Source of the DNA: Treponema sp.
GTDB lineage: Bacteria; Spirochaetota; Spirochaetia; Treponematales; Treponemataceae
Reading direction: 5' to 3'
NCBI GenBank assembly: GCA_017962415.1
Contig: JAGCVK010000042.1
Coordinates: 1 to 64,000 of the forward strand
Length of the DNA stretch: 64,000 nucleotides
In this document: one piece after another, positions 42,381-53,400 of the stretch
Numbering within the stretch: position 1 is the first letter of the stretch
Layout of the letters: each line of letters begins with the position of its first letter
Notes under the pieces: generated by a model
Told to the model about the DNA's origin: nothing
The model's input: the letters and a program-made list of their open reading frames with translations, nothing else
The model's database searches: none
Translations under genes and position numbers: made by a program

Positions 42381-43491
42381 TTTCCACTCCAATTGCCAAA
42401 ATAACGCTAGCTCTGTTTTCCATTCCTTCTGTTTTAAAGAAGAACTTATCGCGAACTCCAATATTGAAGTTCAGTTTTACTTTTTCCATTTCAGCAAACG
42501 GAATTTCAATATTCATTGAAGCTCCGCCCGCAAAGTTTATATCTTTTACGAACAAATGGCCTGCAAGCCAGTCTGCTCCTAAATCGATCTTTGCCTGACC
42601 AAGAGGAATTCGCTCCATCTTGATTCCAATAGTTGGAGAAAACAATTTTTCTACAACATATCCTGTATCAATTGCCGTTTTTGATTTTCCGGCAAGCAAA
42701 ACGTCAAAACCAACTTTAAAGAACAAGTCTTTTGAAAGCTGTGGGAACGAAGTTTTTAAATCTAAATCAGCATCAACTACAAGCGGCACAAGTTTGTCTT
42801 CATCTGCAAAGCCCATAAATTGAACACCGCCAAAAACATCTGTTCCAATCACCATTTTGTTATCAAGCGTGTATTCATAACGATAATCCAAAGAAACGCC
42901 ATAATGGAACGAGCTAATGTCGCCCGGTTTATCGTAAAGATGTAAAACATCGGCAATTCCAAGTGCAATCTTCCAATTTGAACTTGTAAGTTTTGTTTCT
43001 TTTCCAGAAACGTAAACTGCGCCGCCCGTTGTTTTTTTAGCAGCAACGTACTCTTTTTCTACGTTTTCGCGCTGCTTTTCTTTTTCCATTTCAATTCGGG
43101 CAAGTTCCATTTGGCGCTGGCGTTCAAGTTCAGCTTCGTGTTTTCGCTGAATTTCATACGCCTCAGAAATAACGGAATACATTTCAACGGCTTCTTCGTT
43201 ATCAAGATTATTTTCTATTACAACGAGAATTGCTTCCATTGCAAAATTGTAATCGTTATTTACAATTAAGCGCCTGATTTTCTTTTGAGTATAATTTTCT
43301 ATCAAATAATAATATCTATCATTATTATTTTTTGATAGAAGTGCCGCCAGTTTCTTTTCATTTTTACTGCCAAAACAGTCATCAATCTGCTTGTAAATCT
43401 CGCTTACATATTCTTCTAAAGCAAATAAACGTCCTGTGCAAAATGTGAAAATCAGTAAAGCAGTTATAACTCTAAACTTCCTTCTAAACAT
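42367..43491 (-). CDS. Outer-membrane beta-barrel-like protein with helical N-domain, function unknown
   Basis: This 374-residue protein has a signal peptide (MFRRKFRVITALLIFTFCTGRLFA), a helical domain (about 25-105), a charged coiled coil (RKHEAELERQRQMELARIEM), and a C-terminal half of alternating amphipathic strands with aromatic girdles typical of an outer-membrane barrel. The C-terminus VGVENVIR does not end in the classic Phe. It is cotranscribed with its neighbours, all envelope proteins. I do not recognise the family. Confidence 0.65.
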   Translation of the reverse strand: MFRRKFRVITALLIFTFCTGRLFALEEYVSEIYKQIDDCFGSKNEKKLAALLSKNNNDRYYYLIENYTQKKIRRLIVNNDYNFAMEAILVVIENNLDNEEAVEMYSVISEAYEIQRKHEAELERQRQMELARIEMEKEKQRENVEKEYVAAKKTTGGAVYVSGKETKLTSSNWKIALGIADVLHLYDKPGDISSFHYGVSLDYRYEYTLDNKMVIGTDVFGGVQFMGFADEDKLVPLVVDADLDLKTSFPQLSKDLFFKVGFDVLLAGKSKTAIDTGYVVEKLFSPTIGIKMERIPLGQAKIDLGADWLAGHLFVKDINFAGGASMNIEIPFAEMEKVKLNFNIGVRDKFFFKTEGMENRASVILAIGVENVIR

Positions 43492-43507
43492 TAGAACTCC
43501 TTTCCGC

Positions 43508-46500
43508 CTAGAAGATATTTGCTCTAATTCCCAGTGATATTTGTGGAATTAAGTTCTTAATTTTTACTTCACTGGAAACGTCCGTTGGAATAAACCACAG
43601 CGAACCTTCTGTATAAATTGAGAAGGTACTGAACATTTTCAAATTCGGAAGTTTGACACGAGGGAATTCGAGCTGAACGAGAACTGCCGAAAGTATCTGA
43701 GATCTTCCACTATTTGTTGTATCAAACATTGCAAATTCTGCACCAATTGCAATTTGAGCAGAAAGCCAATCCCAGTCGTGCCCAAGGAAGAAGCTGAATG
43801 GAACGGCCGCAATATTTGCAAGAATCTTTCCAGAGAAGATGTTTCCACCATAACGCAAATCTGTAAGATCTACCTTAAACATAGTAGAAACTGCGTCGCG
43901 CTGCTGCTGAGTAAACTGTCCGTAAGAAGCCTGAACTTTTACAACATCATCAAAGAAGGTAAGTCCGGCACCAACTGCAAATAATGAAGCTCCCCAGAAT
44001 CTAAAGTCTAAGTAAAGGCCTTGAATGAACGACGGAACTTCGTAAGAAGCTTTGTCGCCTTTGCGCAGCGTTACTGTTACATTTTCGAGCTGAACATCAT
44101 CGTTGGAAAGTCCAGAAGCATTAAGTGTCTGATTGTAGCGGCCGCCGTTTATCGGAGCAATCAAGCGAATTGAAGGCGCTGTATTATCCACCTGAATGAT
44201 TGTTCGCGTAATTGCTGTTTCGCCGTTTTTCATTGTCGCACGAATAAGGAAGAAGTGATAACCTTCTGCAATATCCTGATTTTCAATACGATACATCCAC
44301 CTTTCGTTTTGCGAAAGCTCAATGAAGGTTTTTCCGTTATCAAGGCTCAATTCAATTTTTGCAACTTTTTTAGCAGCGGTTGCGGCTTTTTGTTCAGGAG
44401 TTGCATCTTTTGTTTTTGAGAACAAAAGTTCATCTTCGCTGATTGAATAACCGGCCTGACCACGAATATACGGACGATTAATTGCAAAGTCGCCGTAATT
44501 AAAGTTATCAATTGTAATCCAAGGGCCAGTTGGGCTATAAGTTATAGTCTGCTTGCGCGAAGGAACCGATTTTCCGGAAGCAAGAATTGTTGCAACATAA
44601 TAAGTGTGTTCACCTTCTTCCAGTTTTTCAGGGCCAACATCAAACTTAAAGAAGCCGCAGCTTGTTAAAGTTGTTTCATCAATTTTTTTATCATCAATGT
44701 AAAGTTCCAAAAGGCTGATTTCTGTTTCAGCTTCGGCCTGGCCGTAAATTGTAAAGATTCCCTGTTTGTGTTCACCATTCAAAGGATACAAAATATCAAC
44801 TGTTGCCGGCGCAATATTTTTTTCAAGGTGAATATTGCGGCTCACATTTGTTGTATTTCCGGCCTTATCTTTTCCGGTAAGTTCAACATTGTAAAAGCCG
44901 TCTGGAAGATTTGTCATATCGATTGTTTCTCCAATAATGCGGTCAATCTTCATTTTGCGAACAACCGGGCTTGAACCTTTTTCAAGATTTCTGATTGTAA
45001 GATAAAGGTCGGTTACTTCAACATTATCATAAGTATAACCCGAGAAGAACAAAATGCCCGTTGTTGTTGAATCATCAAGCGGAAGCTCAAGATTCAAAGC
45101 CGGCGCATCGTTATCAATATTGATAAGGCTTGAATAAAGTCCCTGAATTCCATATTTATCTGTTACTTTAAGGAACACAACCTGAGTTCCGCCAGGAATT
45201 GCGCGAGAATCAACGGTGTAACTCCAGTTTTCTGTTCCAACAGCTTCGTTGTAGCTGTTTCCGTTATCGAGAGAAACTTTAATGTTTGCAATTCCATTTT
45301 TGTCGCTTGCCCAACCCGAAAGTGTTACAAGATTACGAACCGAAGTATCAATTGTTGGCTTTTCAACTGCACCTTTTGGCTCTTCCAAAGAAATGCGGTA
45401 AGTTCTCGAAACTTCAGGGCCTTTTACGCCATTTATATCAACTGCATAAACTGTAACTGTATGCTCGTTGTCGGTCATTGTTTCAAGCGGAATATCAATT
45501 GAAAAACTTGTGTTCAACTTATATTCTGCTTCTGAATCGGTGTGCTTATAAACTTCGTGAGTTGAAACTTGTTTGTAAGCTCCATTATCAATTTTGTAGT
45601 AAATAGAAGATTCACCGTCATCATCATAAACTACGCCAGAAATTGTAAAGTCGCGAGTAATAACCTGCATATCTTCTGGAACGTGAATTTCTGCGCGCGG
45701 CAAATCTGATTCACTATCAATGTTGAACATCCAAGACTCTATTTCGGTAGAATTTCCTGCGTCATCTGTAAACACAAACGACATTGCATCGCTGATTGGT
45801 GCTTCTACAGTTCCAACATGCGTATAAACAAGCGGATTTTTTTCTACCGGAATACGAACTGGCGATTTTCCTTTTTCCGGCGGAGCAACATATTCAGTTT
45901 TTGCAAACAAACCATTGTCGCTTACTTCAAAAACAATAAGATTATCGCCGTTTACAACATCAACTTCTTGCGGAACAACAACGCGAACTTCTGGCGGCGT
46001 TACATCTTTATAAACCGAAGTCCAGTTATATGCTTCGTGGCCAGAAGAATCTCGCGCACGAAGATTTATTGTTATAAGTCCGTCTGGCGCATAAGAAATA
46101 TCAATTTCTTTGCTGAATGTTACGCCAACACGATTTGAATTTTTAGAAAGATCAAAGCGTTCCCAATTTGCGCCATTGTCCAAAGAATATTCAACTGCTC
46201 TAATTCCAAGAGGGTGCGTTGCTGTACCCGAAAGTTTAAAGGTTTTTCCAACCCATTGATGAAGTTCAGGCGTTACAAAATTAATTTCCGGCAAACTTGT
46301 GTTTGCAATAAAGTTCAGCGCAGAAGAATTGTGCACATCACCAAAACGGTCTGTAACTCTAACTACAACATTTTTATAAACGCCGTCTTTTTCGGCATAA
46401 AGTGTAATCAGATTTCCAGAAGTTTCGATTGCAAGGCCTGGAGTTTGCGAAATCAGCTCAACCTTAAGCGGTGCATTGTAATTTGCATAATAATAGAACT

Positions 46501-49500
46501 TTGAACCGTTACTAAGAACATAATTTGCATCAACTTCATCATAAATAGTTTCGGCAGCTGGCATTGGATAGATTTTTTCAGAATCATTTATAAGAGAAGA
46601 ATCTGCTTCGCGAACTACAATAAACGAGCCCGAAATTGTCTGCTCAAGCGAGCCTGCTTTTATTACTGCATTGATTTTATTTACGCGCGCAGGAAGATTT
46701 GTTGCAGGAATTTCTGCAATCCAGCGCATTGAATTTTCTTCGGTTGGCTTAATAAGTTTTGCAGCGCCTTTTTGATTTACAAGTCCGCCTGCAATTTCCT
46801 GGCCGGATATTTCATAATTTACTGAATTAACGGTTGCTCCAGTATCAATGTAAATCTGAATTGTTGCAACATCTTTTGAAGCGTAGCCCAAAATTACAGG
46901 CATTCCGCTCATATATTCCTGATCGTTTATTTGTGCATAGTGCGCAGAAAGTGTTGGATTTTTTACCGCTGTATACTTTCCAGAAACTGGTTTTCCGTCT
47001 GTTGTATTTGTATTAAAGGCAACAGCGTTGTTTCCTTCTGTCATTTCTGAACGCGGATAAACTGCAAAATCCTGCTCAAGCTCACCCTGATAAACTGCTA
47101 GAGCATAAACGTCAAAGCCGTCTGCCCAATAAACAGCCGGCGCTTTTGGTGTTGGCATTTTTCCAGCCTGTTCTTCTACATCTGGAATATTCTTGATTGC
47201 AAAAGCTCGGGCGGTTTTGTTTCCACCGGCACTTTCTGCTATGAGTTCCACAAGATGCACGCCGGCGCCGTAGGTTTCGGCGTTTATTGAGAGCGAGAAG
47301 GAACCGTCGCGGGAAATTGAAACTGGCGAGAAGTCGGAGCCGGCGGTAGGCGCGGCAATGGTTGCAATGATTCCCTTTTGTATATCCACGCGGGCGGAGA
47401 GAACTCGGTAAGTTAGTGAGCCAACGCCGGTTTCGCAAGTTACACGGCCGGTTACTGTTACCTCGCCTTCCAAGCCGGAAAGCGCCTTTGTTTCAGAATA
47501 GTCATTTATTGTAATTTCAGGCAAAGCGGTGTCTGCCTTAAATCTAATTTGTCTTGATTCTACAACCTTTCCTTTGTCAGTTTTAACTCTTACAACAACC
47601 GGCTCAGAACTTCCAACTGCCTCAAGCGGAATCAGTTTTATCTGATTTCCATTTAGTTCAACTTTGGCAAATTTTGTAGCAGGCACTAATTCTGCACTCG
47701 CAGCCTTTGCACCAATCAAATATCCTGTAACTGGAAATTCCGGATTACTTATAATCGAACCGTCTTCTGCAACTGTACTGTCATCAAAAACAACTGCAGG
47801 TTCTTCTGCTTTTACAACACTTGTATTTGTTACATAATAAAGCGCTTTATAATCCGATGTTCTTCCAAGCACATCTTCTGCCGTTACGGTAAGAATCATA
47901 ACACCTTTTGGACTTTCTGCTGTAATTGGCAAAGAATATGTATAAGAATTTGAATTTTTTAGTTCAACTGAAGTTTCTGAATTTTCGTTTTCACCCCAAG
48001 AAAGCACAGAACTTACTTTTACAAGCCCTACTCCAGAATTTATATTCACAGAAAAAGTCTTTCCACTTTCCGGATGAATTTCCATTCCATTTTCAAACTC
48101 GCTGCCTTCTTTTCCGCCTGTAAGCTTTGGCTCTGCAAAAGTTGGTGCAATTCCTCTTGAACTTATATTTATTACTACAGGATTTCCAGCAACGTCATTA
48201 ACATCAATTGCTGTAACTGTTACTTTATGATTTCCTGCGGCAAGTTCTTTTGCTGTACAGAAATAGTGATAAAAAACACCTTTTGTTTCTATTTCAACTG
48301 GGTCATTTGAATCAAGCTGAATTCTAACTGCTTTTACTCCGTCTGGATCTGTTGCAATACCTCGCACATAAAGCGGGTCTGAATCACCATAATTCTGAGC
48401 ATTTGCAGGCTCTGCAACTGTAACTAAAGGTTTGTCATTTTCCTGATTAAGCGGAATATTGCGACTTACATCAACTATATTACCGGCTCTGTCTTTTGCA
48501 TGAATTGTAAATTTTGCAGCTTTTTCTTTTGAGCCAAGTGTATCAACATTTACTGCCCAATAAGGATTTCCTGGAATCAAATCAAAACTTCCTGATTGTG
48601 TTCCAAATGTCCACGAAAGTTCGGTTACTCCAATTGTATCTTTTGCATAACCTGAAACTGTAAATTTTCCATTCATCACCTGATTTTCAGCTGGATAAAC
48701 GATTGCTACATCAGGTTTTGTATTATCTATAAAATATAAGAAAGAATACAAACCAACTGAGCCTGCACGGTCTATTGCCTTAAACCACAAAACTGCCGGC
48801 CCGTCTGGGAATTTTTTTGTATCAACTGAAACTGTAAAATCGCATAAATCTTTATTTTTGTTTCCACCAAATTTTACTGGTGTAAAATATTTTCCATTAT
48901 CTACTGAATAATATAGTTCTTTTATTCCGTTTCCGTCTGAAACTATTCCGTCAAACTTTACATTTCCAGAAACTAAAAGCCCCATAGTTTTATCTGTAAC
49001 TTCGGTAACTGGTTGTTTTCTGTCCAGCTGCCAGGTTAAAACTACAGGCGCACTAACTACTGGATTTTCGTTGATGTCATACCCGATTACTTTGATTGTA
49101 TGCGGGCCTTCTTCAAGTTCGTTTGTATCAAGATAATAAGACCAGAATTCTTTTCCTTCGGCGGTAACTTGTTTTTCAATTTCCGTTCCTTCATCAAGAA
49201 TTAACTCAACTTTAGAAACTCCATCATCATCAACACAAGTTCCTACAATATTCAAGTTTCCTACAACTCGCATATTCGGATAAGGGTTTGTAATTCCACA
49301 AATTGGAAGATCTGAATTTGGATCAAGATAGATATTATGCGGGCCTTCTATATGAACGTTACCGCCCAAATCTCGGGCTGTAATCATAATGTTATACTTA
49401 CCAGGCTTTCGGCTGTCCAAATCAAACTGTTCTTGCCAGCTGTTCATATTTTCGACATTAATGTCTTCAACATCGCCTTTTCCATGAGCATTCGCAGATA

Positions 49501-49555
49501 CCGTTAAGAGAATGGTAAAAAGCACCATAATGATACGTTTTGGAAAATCTTTCAT
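43508..49555 (-). CDS. Large Ig-repeat protein with C-terminal outer-membrane barrel segment
   Basis: This 2015-residue protein has a signal peptide (MKDFPKRIIMVLFTILLTVSANA) and no lipobox. About eighteen Ig-like repeats follow, with the same DNTKPD/DNDAP and DxAGN pattern as the giant lipoprotein, so the two are probably related. The last 180 residues change character (FIQGLYLDFRFWGASLFAVG to LGIRANIF) and look like an outer-membrane beta barrel ending in Phe. It may display the Ig stalk across or outside the outer membrane. It heads the envelope operon; the sirtuin gene is divergent. Confidence 0.8.
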   Translation of the reverse strand: MKDFPKRIIMVLFTILLTVSANAHGKGDVEDINVENMNSWQEQFDLDSRKPGKYNIMITARDLGGNVHIEGPHNIYLDPNSDLPICGITNPYPNMRVVGNLNIVGTCVDDDGVSKVELILDEGTEIEKQVTAEGKEFWSYYLDTNELEEGPHTIKVIGYDINENPVVSAPVVLTWQLDRKQPVTEVTDKTMGLLVSGNVKFDGIVSDGNGIKELYYSVDNGKYFTPVKFGGNKNKDLCDFTVSVDTKKFPDGPAVLWFKAIDRAGSVGLYSFLYFIDNTKPDVAIVYPAENQVMNGKFTVSGYAKDTIGVTELSWTFGTQSGSFDLIPGNPYWAVNVDTLGSKEKAAKFTIHAKDRAGNIVDVSRNIPLNQENDKPLVTVAEPANAQNYGDSDPLYVRGIATDPDGVKAVRIQLDSNDPVEIETKGVFYHYFCTAKELAAGNHKVTVTAIDVNDVAGNPVVINISSRGIAPTFAEPKLTGGKEGSEFENGMEIHPESGKTFSVNINSGVGLVKVSSVLSWGENENSETSVELKNSNSYTYSLPITAESPKGVMILTVTAEDVLGRTSDYKALYYVTNTSVVKAEEPAVVFDDSTVAEDGSIISNPEFPVTGYLIGAKAASAELVPATKFAKVELNGNQIKLIPLEAVGSSEPVVVRVKTDKGKVVESRQIRFKADTALPEITINDYSETKALSGLEGEVTVTGRVTCETGVGSLTYRVLSARVDIQKGIIATIAAPTAGSDFSPVSISRDGSFSLSINAETYGAGVHLVELIAESAGGNKTARAFAIKNIPDVEEQAGKMPTPKAPAVYWADGFDVYALAVYQGELEQDFAVYPRSEMTEGNNAVAFNTNTTDGKPVSGKYTAVKNPTLSAHYAQINDQEYMSGMPVILGYASKDVATIQIYIDTGATVNSVNYEISGQEIAGGLVNQKGAAKLIKPTEENSMRWIAEIPATNLPARVNKINAVIKAGSLEQTISGSFIVVREADSSLINDSEKIYPMPAAETIYDEVDANYVLSNGSKFYYYANYNAPLKVELISQTPGLAIETSGNLITLYAEKDGVYKNVVVRVTDRFGDVHNSSALNFIANTSLPEINFVTPELHQWVGKTFKLSGTATHPLGIRAVEYSLDNGANWERFDLSKNSNRVGVTFSKEIDISYAPDGLITINLRARDSSGHEAYNWTSVYKDVTPPEVRVVVPQEVDVVNGDNLIVFEVSDNGLFAKTEYVAPPEKGKSPVRIPVEKNPLVYTHVGTVEAPISDAMSFVFTDDAGNSTEIESWMFNIDSESDLPRAEIHVPEDMQVITRDFTISGVVYDDDGESSIYYKIDNGAYKQVSTHEVYKHTDSEAEYKLNTSFSIDIPLETMTDNEHTVTVYAVDINGVKGPEVSRTYRISLEEPKGAVEKPTIDTSVRNLVTLSGWASDKNGIANIKVSLDNGNSYNEAVGTENWSYTVDSRAIPGGTQVVFLKVTDKYGIQGLYSSLINIDNDAPALNLELPLDDSTTTGILFFSGYTYDNVEVTDLYLTIRNLEKGSSPVVRKMKIDRIIGETIDMTNLPDGFYNVELTGKDKAGNTTNVSRNIHLEKNIAPATVDILYPLNGEHKQGIFTIYGQAEAETEISLLELYIDDKKIDETTLTSCGFFKFDVGPEKLEEGEHTYYVATILASGKSVPSRKQTITYSPTGPWITIDNFNYGDFAINRPYIRGQAGYSISEDELLFSKTKDATPEQKAATAAKKVAKIELSLDNGKTFIELSQNERWMYRIENQDIAEGYHFFLIRATMKNGETAITRTIIQVDNTAPSIRLIAPINGGRYNQTLNASGLSNDDVQLENVTVTLRKGDKASYEVPSFIQGLYLDFRFWGASLFAVGAGLTFFDDVVKVQASYGQFTQQQRDAVSTMFKVDLTDLRYGGNIFSGKILANIAAVPFSFFLGHDWDWLSAQIAIGAEFAMFDTTNSGRSQILSAVLVQLEFPRVKLPNLKMFSTFSIYTEGSLWFIPTDVSSEVKIKNLIPQISLGIRANIF

Positions 49556-49683
49556 CTGTCACCTCATTAGAAATAGTTTCTAAAACTAAATTCCCTCACG
49601 ATATTATCGGCTTTTTTTATCTATATTATAAATCAGTTAAGATTTATAATAAAAACATAATACTTTATTATGGAGAAAAAATA

Positions 49684-50427
49684 GTGAGTATAACTGCTAT
49701 AAATATTTTACAACAAATTATTGATAAAAGCAAAAAGATTGTTTTTTTTGGTGGCGCCGGTGTTTCAACTGAATCTGGAATCCCTGATTTTCGCAGCGTA
49801 GACGGTCTTTATAATCAGGAATGGAAGTATCCGCCAGAAGAAATTATCAGTAATTCCTTTTTTTATAGAAACACAAAAGAATTTTACCGCTTTTACCGCG
49901 CAAAACTTTTGCCGCAAGGCATTAAACCAAATCCAGCTCACTATAAACTTGCAGAACTCGAAAAAGCCGGAAAACTTCTTGCAGTTGTAACTCAAAATAT
50001 TGACGGGCTTCATCAAATGGCTGGAAGCAAAAATGTTTTTGAACTTCACGGCAGCACTTTGCGAAATTACTGTCTTTCTTGTGGTGAATTTTATGATGAA
50101 AAAATCATAATTGAAAGCGAAAACGAGCCCGACAAACTTCCGCATTGTAAAAAATGCGGCTGCCTTATTAAGCCTGATGTTGTTTTGTACGAAGAAGGCC
50201 TTGATCAAAATATCATCGAAGGTTCTATAAACGCCATTAAACAAGCTGATACTTTGATTATTGGCGGAACTTCGCTAACTGTGTATCCGGCTGCGGGACT
50301 TGTTGATTACTTTCACGGTGAAAATCTTGTGCTTTTGAACAAAAGTCCAACTCCGCAAGACAATATGGCAACGCTTGCAATTCACGAGCCAATTGGCCAG
50401 GTGCTTAGTCAGATTAAAGTAAACTAA
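49684..50427 (+). CDS. cobB: Sir2-family NAD-dependent protein deacylase
   Basis: This 247-residue sirtuin removes acyl groups from lysines using NAD. FFGGAGVSTESGIPDFRS binds NAD, TQNIDGLHQMAG and ELHGS carry the catalytic Asn, Asp and His, and two cysteine pairs (CLSCGEF, CKKCGC) bind zinc. The start is GTG at 49684 with GGAG 8-9 nt upstream; this gives the normal family length, whereas the open frame upstream would add an unlikely 48 residues. Its end overlaps the convergent metallopeptidase gene by 4 nt. Confidence 0.93.
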   Translation: MSITAINILQQIIDKSKKIVFFGGAGVSTESGIPDFRSVDGLYNQEWKYPPEEIISNSFFYRNTKEFYRFYRAKLLPQGIKPNPAHYKLAELEKAGKLLAVVTQNIDGLHQMAGSKNVFELHGSTLRNYCLSCGEFYDEKIIIESENEPDKLPHCKKCGCLIKPDVVLYEEGLDQNIIEGSINAIKQADTLIIGGTSLTVYPAAGLVDYFHGENLVLLNKSPTPQDNMATLAIHEPIGQVLSQIKVN

Positions 50428-53400
50428 TTATTCCATGCAAAACTGTAAGTGATTTTCAGCCTTTCAGACATTTTTAAAGGCAAATCGCTTCGGAAATTGT
50501 AGCCAACTTTTGCGGATAATGCACACTTATAATCTGACTTTGCAAAATATCCTATATTTGGAGTTAATTCCAAAGTAGCTTTTAAATAAACTGAATCAAA
50601 AATGCTGGCATCTCCTTCTGAAAGGTTCTTTAAATATTCAGAAAGATAAACCAGCTGAAATCCTTTTTTAGAATTATTTCCCGCAGTTGCAGTAAATGCA
50701 TAACCCGCAGAAATCGAAAAATCATTATAATAAACGGCTGTAATCAGCGGCATTGCTTTTTGAATATCAAAGCTAAAAAGAACTGCTTCGGTATTAAAAT
50801 CAAATATTGCCCGGCCTGGCTCTTCGGAAACGCTGCTATATCCATAAATTGAATCTGTCGGGAACAAAACCACATTCGCCATTAATGGCAGATTATATGT
50901 AAAACCGATTTTTGACCTGAACGGCAAAATATGCGGAAAATACATCTTATAATCAACTGTAAAAAGTGAGCCGTCAACATAATTTCTGTCTGGCTGAACA
51001 TAAGAAGCGTCTAATCTTCCGCCAACTCCAGTTAAAACCGAAAAACCTGATTTTTCAAATCGGCCAGGCCCGGATTTTCTGATTGTTGAAACCTTTAAGC
51101 TCAAAATATCTTGAACCATATAATCTTTATTTGAAAAAAGCGAAACAAAAGAATTTCCCAAACTCAAAATTGTAACATTTCCAGGAAAAATGCTTGCCGT
51201 AAAACTATATTTTCCGCCGCCTTGCTTCCAGCCGTTTTTATCAAACTCTGATTTCAGCTCAAGCTGATGACTAAACTGCGAAGAAGCAGTTCCGCGATTA
51301 AACAAAAGCGACGCTCCCATATTTCCAGAAAAAATATCATAACCCGCTGTAAAAGTGTAAAGGTCTGTTTTTCCGTTTGCCCAAGGATTTGCCGTAATAT
51401 AAGTCACACCAGCATAAACAGGAGTTTTTTTAGGAACATAAGTTGCATCGCGGCCAATATAATCTGGCGAAAAATTTGAAGCCGGAATTAAAATTCCGTG
51501 CATTAAATAACCAAGCGAATGGTATTGCGACGACGGAAGTGAAATAAGCGGCTCGCCATTATTTTTGTTTTCGGCCTTTTCAATTTCTGCAATTTTTCCA
51601 ATTCCAATTTCGCCAACAGCTTCAGCTTCTTCAAATTGGCCAACAGCTTCATTTCGTGCAAAAAAATCAACTTCGCCAGAAATTTTTGTTGTTTCGGTTA
51701 TTAGATTTTCTTTTACTTTGTCAGCTTGACCAAACTTCAGCAAACGATTTTGGCGCAAAAATTTTCCTATATAAACAATTTCATCATTCCAATAAACCGG
51801 AGAAAAAACGCCGCCAGAAATATCAAAATTGCTTAAATTAAGCGCGCCGGTTTGCTGATTCAAAATACCAAGACGCGGCATTGTATCTTTTTGTGTGTAA
51901 CTCAAAAATAAATCGCCCGGCTCTTCTACACTTCGGCCAGTTTTTGACCAATCATACGATAAATGATGAACAACCATTTGCTTTGGCAAAGAATATTCCC
52001 GAACAAGCGCGCCAGAAATATTTCTAACGCAAATTGAATAATCTAAGCGCGATTTTTGAATGTACGCAAAAAAACCATTTTCAAGCGGAATAAAACCAAA
52101 CGGATTCACTTCTGCTTCTTGAACAAGATTGCAAACCGGCTCAATTCTTTTTATAAACTGCCCATTTTGATCAAAACAGATTTTTGAAATTGAAATGCTG
52201 AAATTTTGCGTTTGAAATCCCTGCGCAATAAGAAAATAATCGCCGCGATTTTCAACAACGGTTGCATCTTTTAAACCGGCTTTTAAAACATTAAAGAAAA
52301 CATGGCTTTTAAAATCGTAAAGCCGCACAAAAGCGGTTGAGCCCGGCCCGTTTTCTGAAAAATACGAAATTGCAAGTATGCGCCCGTCGTTTGAAAGGCT
52401 CACGTTTCGTATTCCTCGAACGGAAAAAATTGTGCGCGGGCGCAGTTGCTTACGCGGGCGCATAGCCGCTTTGTTTTTTTTATTTGGATTTGGATTTGAA
52501 AGTTCGTACACCCGCCCCCCCGCAGAATCGAGCCAAACTAAGCGGTTTGGGGCGGCGGAAAGTGAAGCGTATTGTGAGCCGCTGTCATTCATAAGAGAAT
52601 ACGATGATTTTTTAGGAACAAAAAAATCTTGCACAAGCCCAGCTTCCACCGGATTTGCAAGCAAATCCGGAACTGTAACTTCATACTCTTGTTTAAACTG
52701 ATTCCAGGCGGCCTTAAGTTTTACTCCATAGGCTTTTTTAAAACAACCAGCTATTGTGATTTTTTTTCCGTTCACAACATTGTACCAAAAGTTTGCATAA
52801 GCCTGGAGCCCGTATTTTTCCTGAAGCCAACCGTGAAACGCACCATTAAAATAATAAGGCGCTGCATTTGGCGCAATATCAGCAGCTCCCGAAACATCAT
52901 GATAAGCCGGGAATTTACCCTCAATTATTGCCTGTCTTACATAATGTTTTGAATAATCGCTGTTAAGTCTTCCTTCGCCAAAAGCACTTTCACTTGCAAC
53001 GGTTGCACCTTCGGCCATTCCTGTTGTTACACTTAGCATTCCTGGCGCAACTGCATCACCAAAAACCCGCGAAACTCCTTTCCAAAATTTTGACTTCATA
53101 TTATAAGTAACTGCGTGCGTCAATTCATGTCTAAAGGTTGAAATAAATGTTTCGCTAAAAACTGCAAGGTCGCTTGTACCCGAAGTTGAAGTATCATAAA
53201 GAACTATATGATTATAAGGAGTTGCAGACCAAAAGGCGTTAAAATCCTGAACAGCCGGCGTAATTACAACGGGTATTCTAAAATCAGGTTTTAAACCGTA
53301 TTGAGCTGTAACTTCATCATAAACTGTATCAGCTTTTTCATAGAGAATTGCAGCTGTCTTTTCTATTCTTTGCGGATAAATGATGTCAAACCATTTTGTT

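Noticed and set aside
49540-49683. 48-residue N-terminal extension of the sirtuin
   Set aside because: It overlaps the divergent Ig-gene start. GTG at 49684 has a ribosome site and gives the usual family length.
52430-52520. Another palindromic insertion in the metallopeptidase gene
   Set aside because: There is a GC-rich patch (residues like AAMRPRKQLRPRT), but no convincing hairpin arms like those in mnmE.
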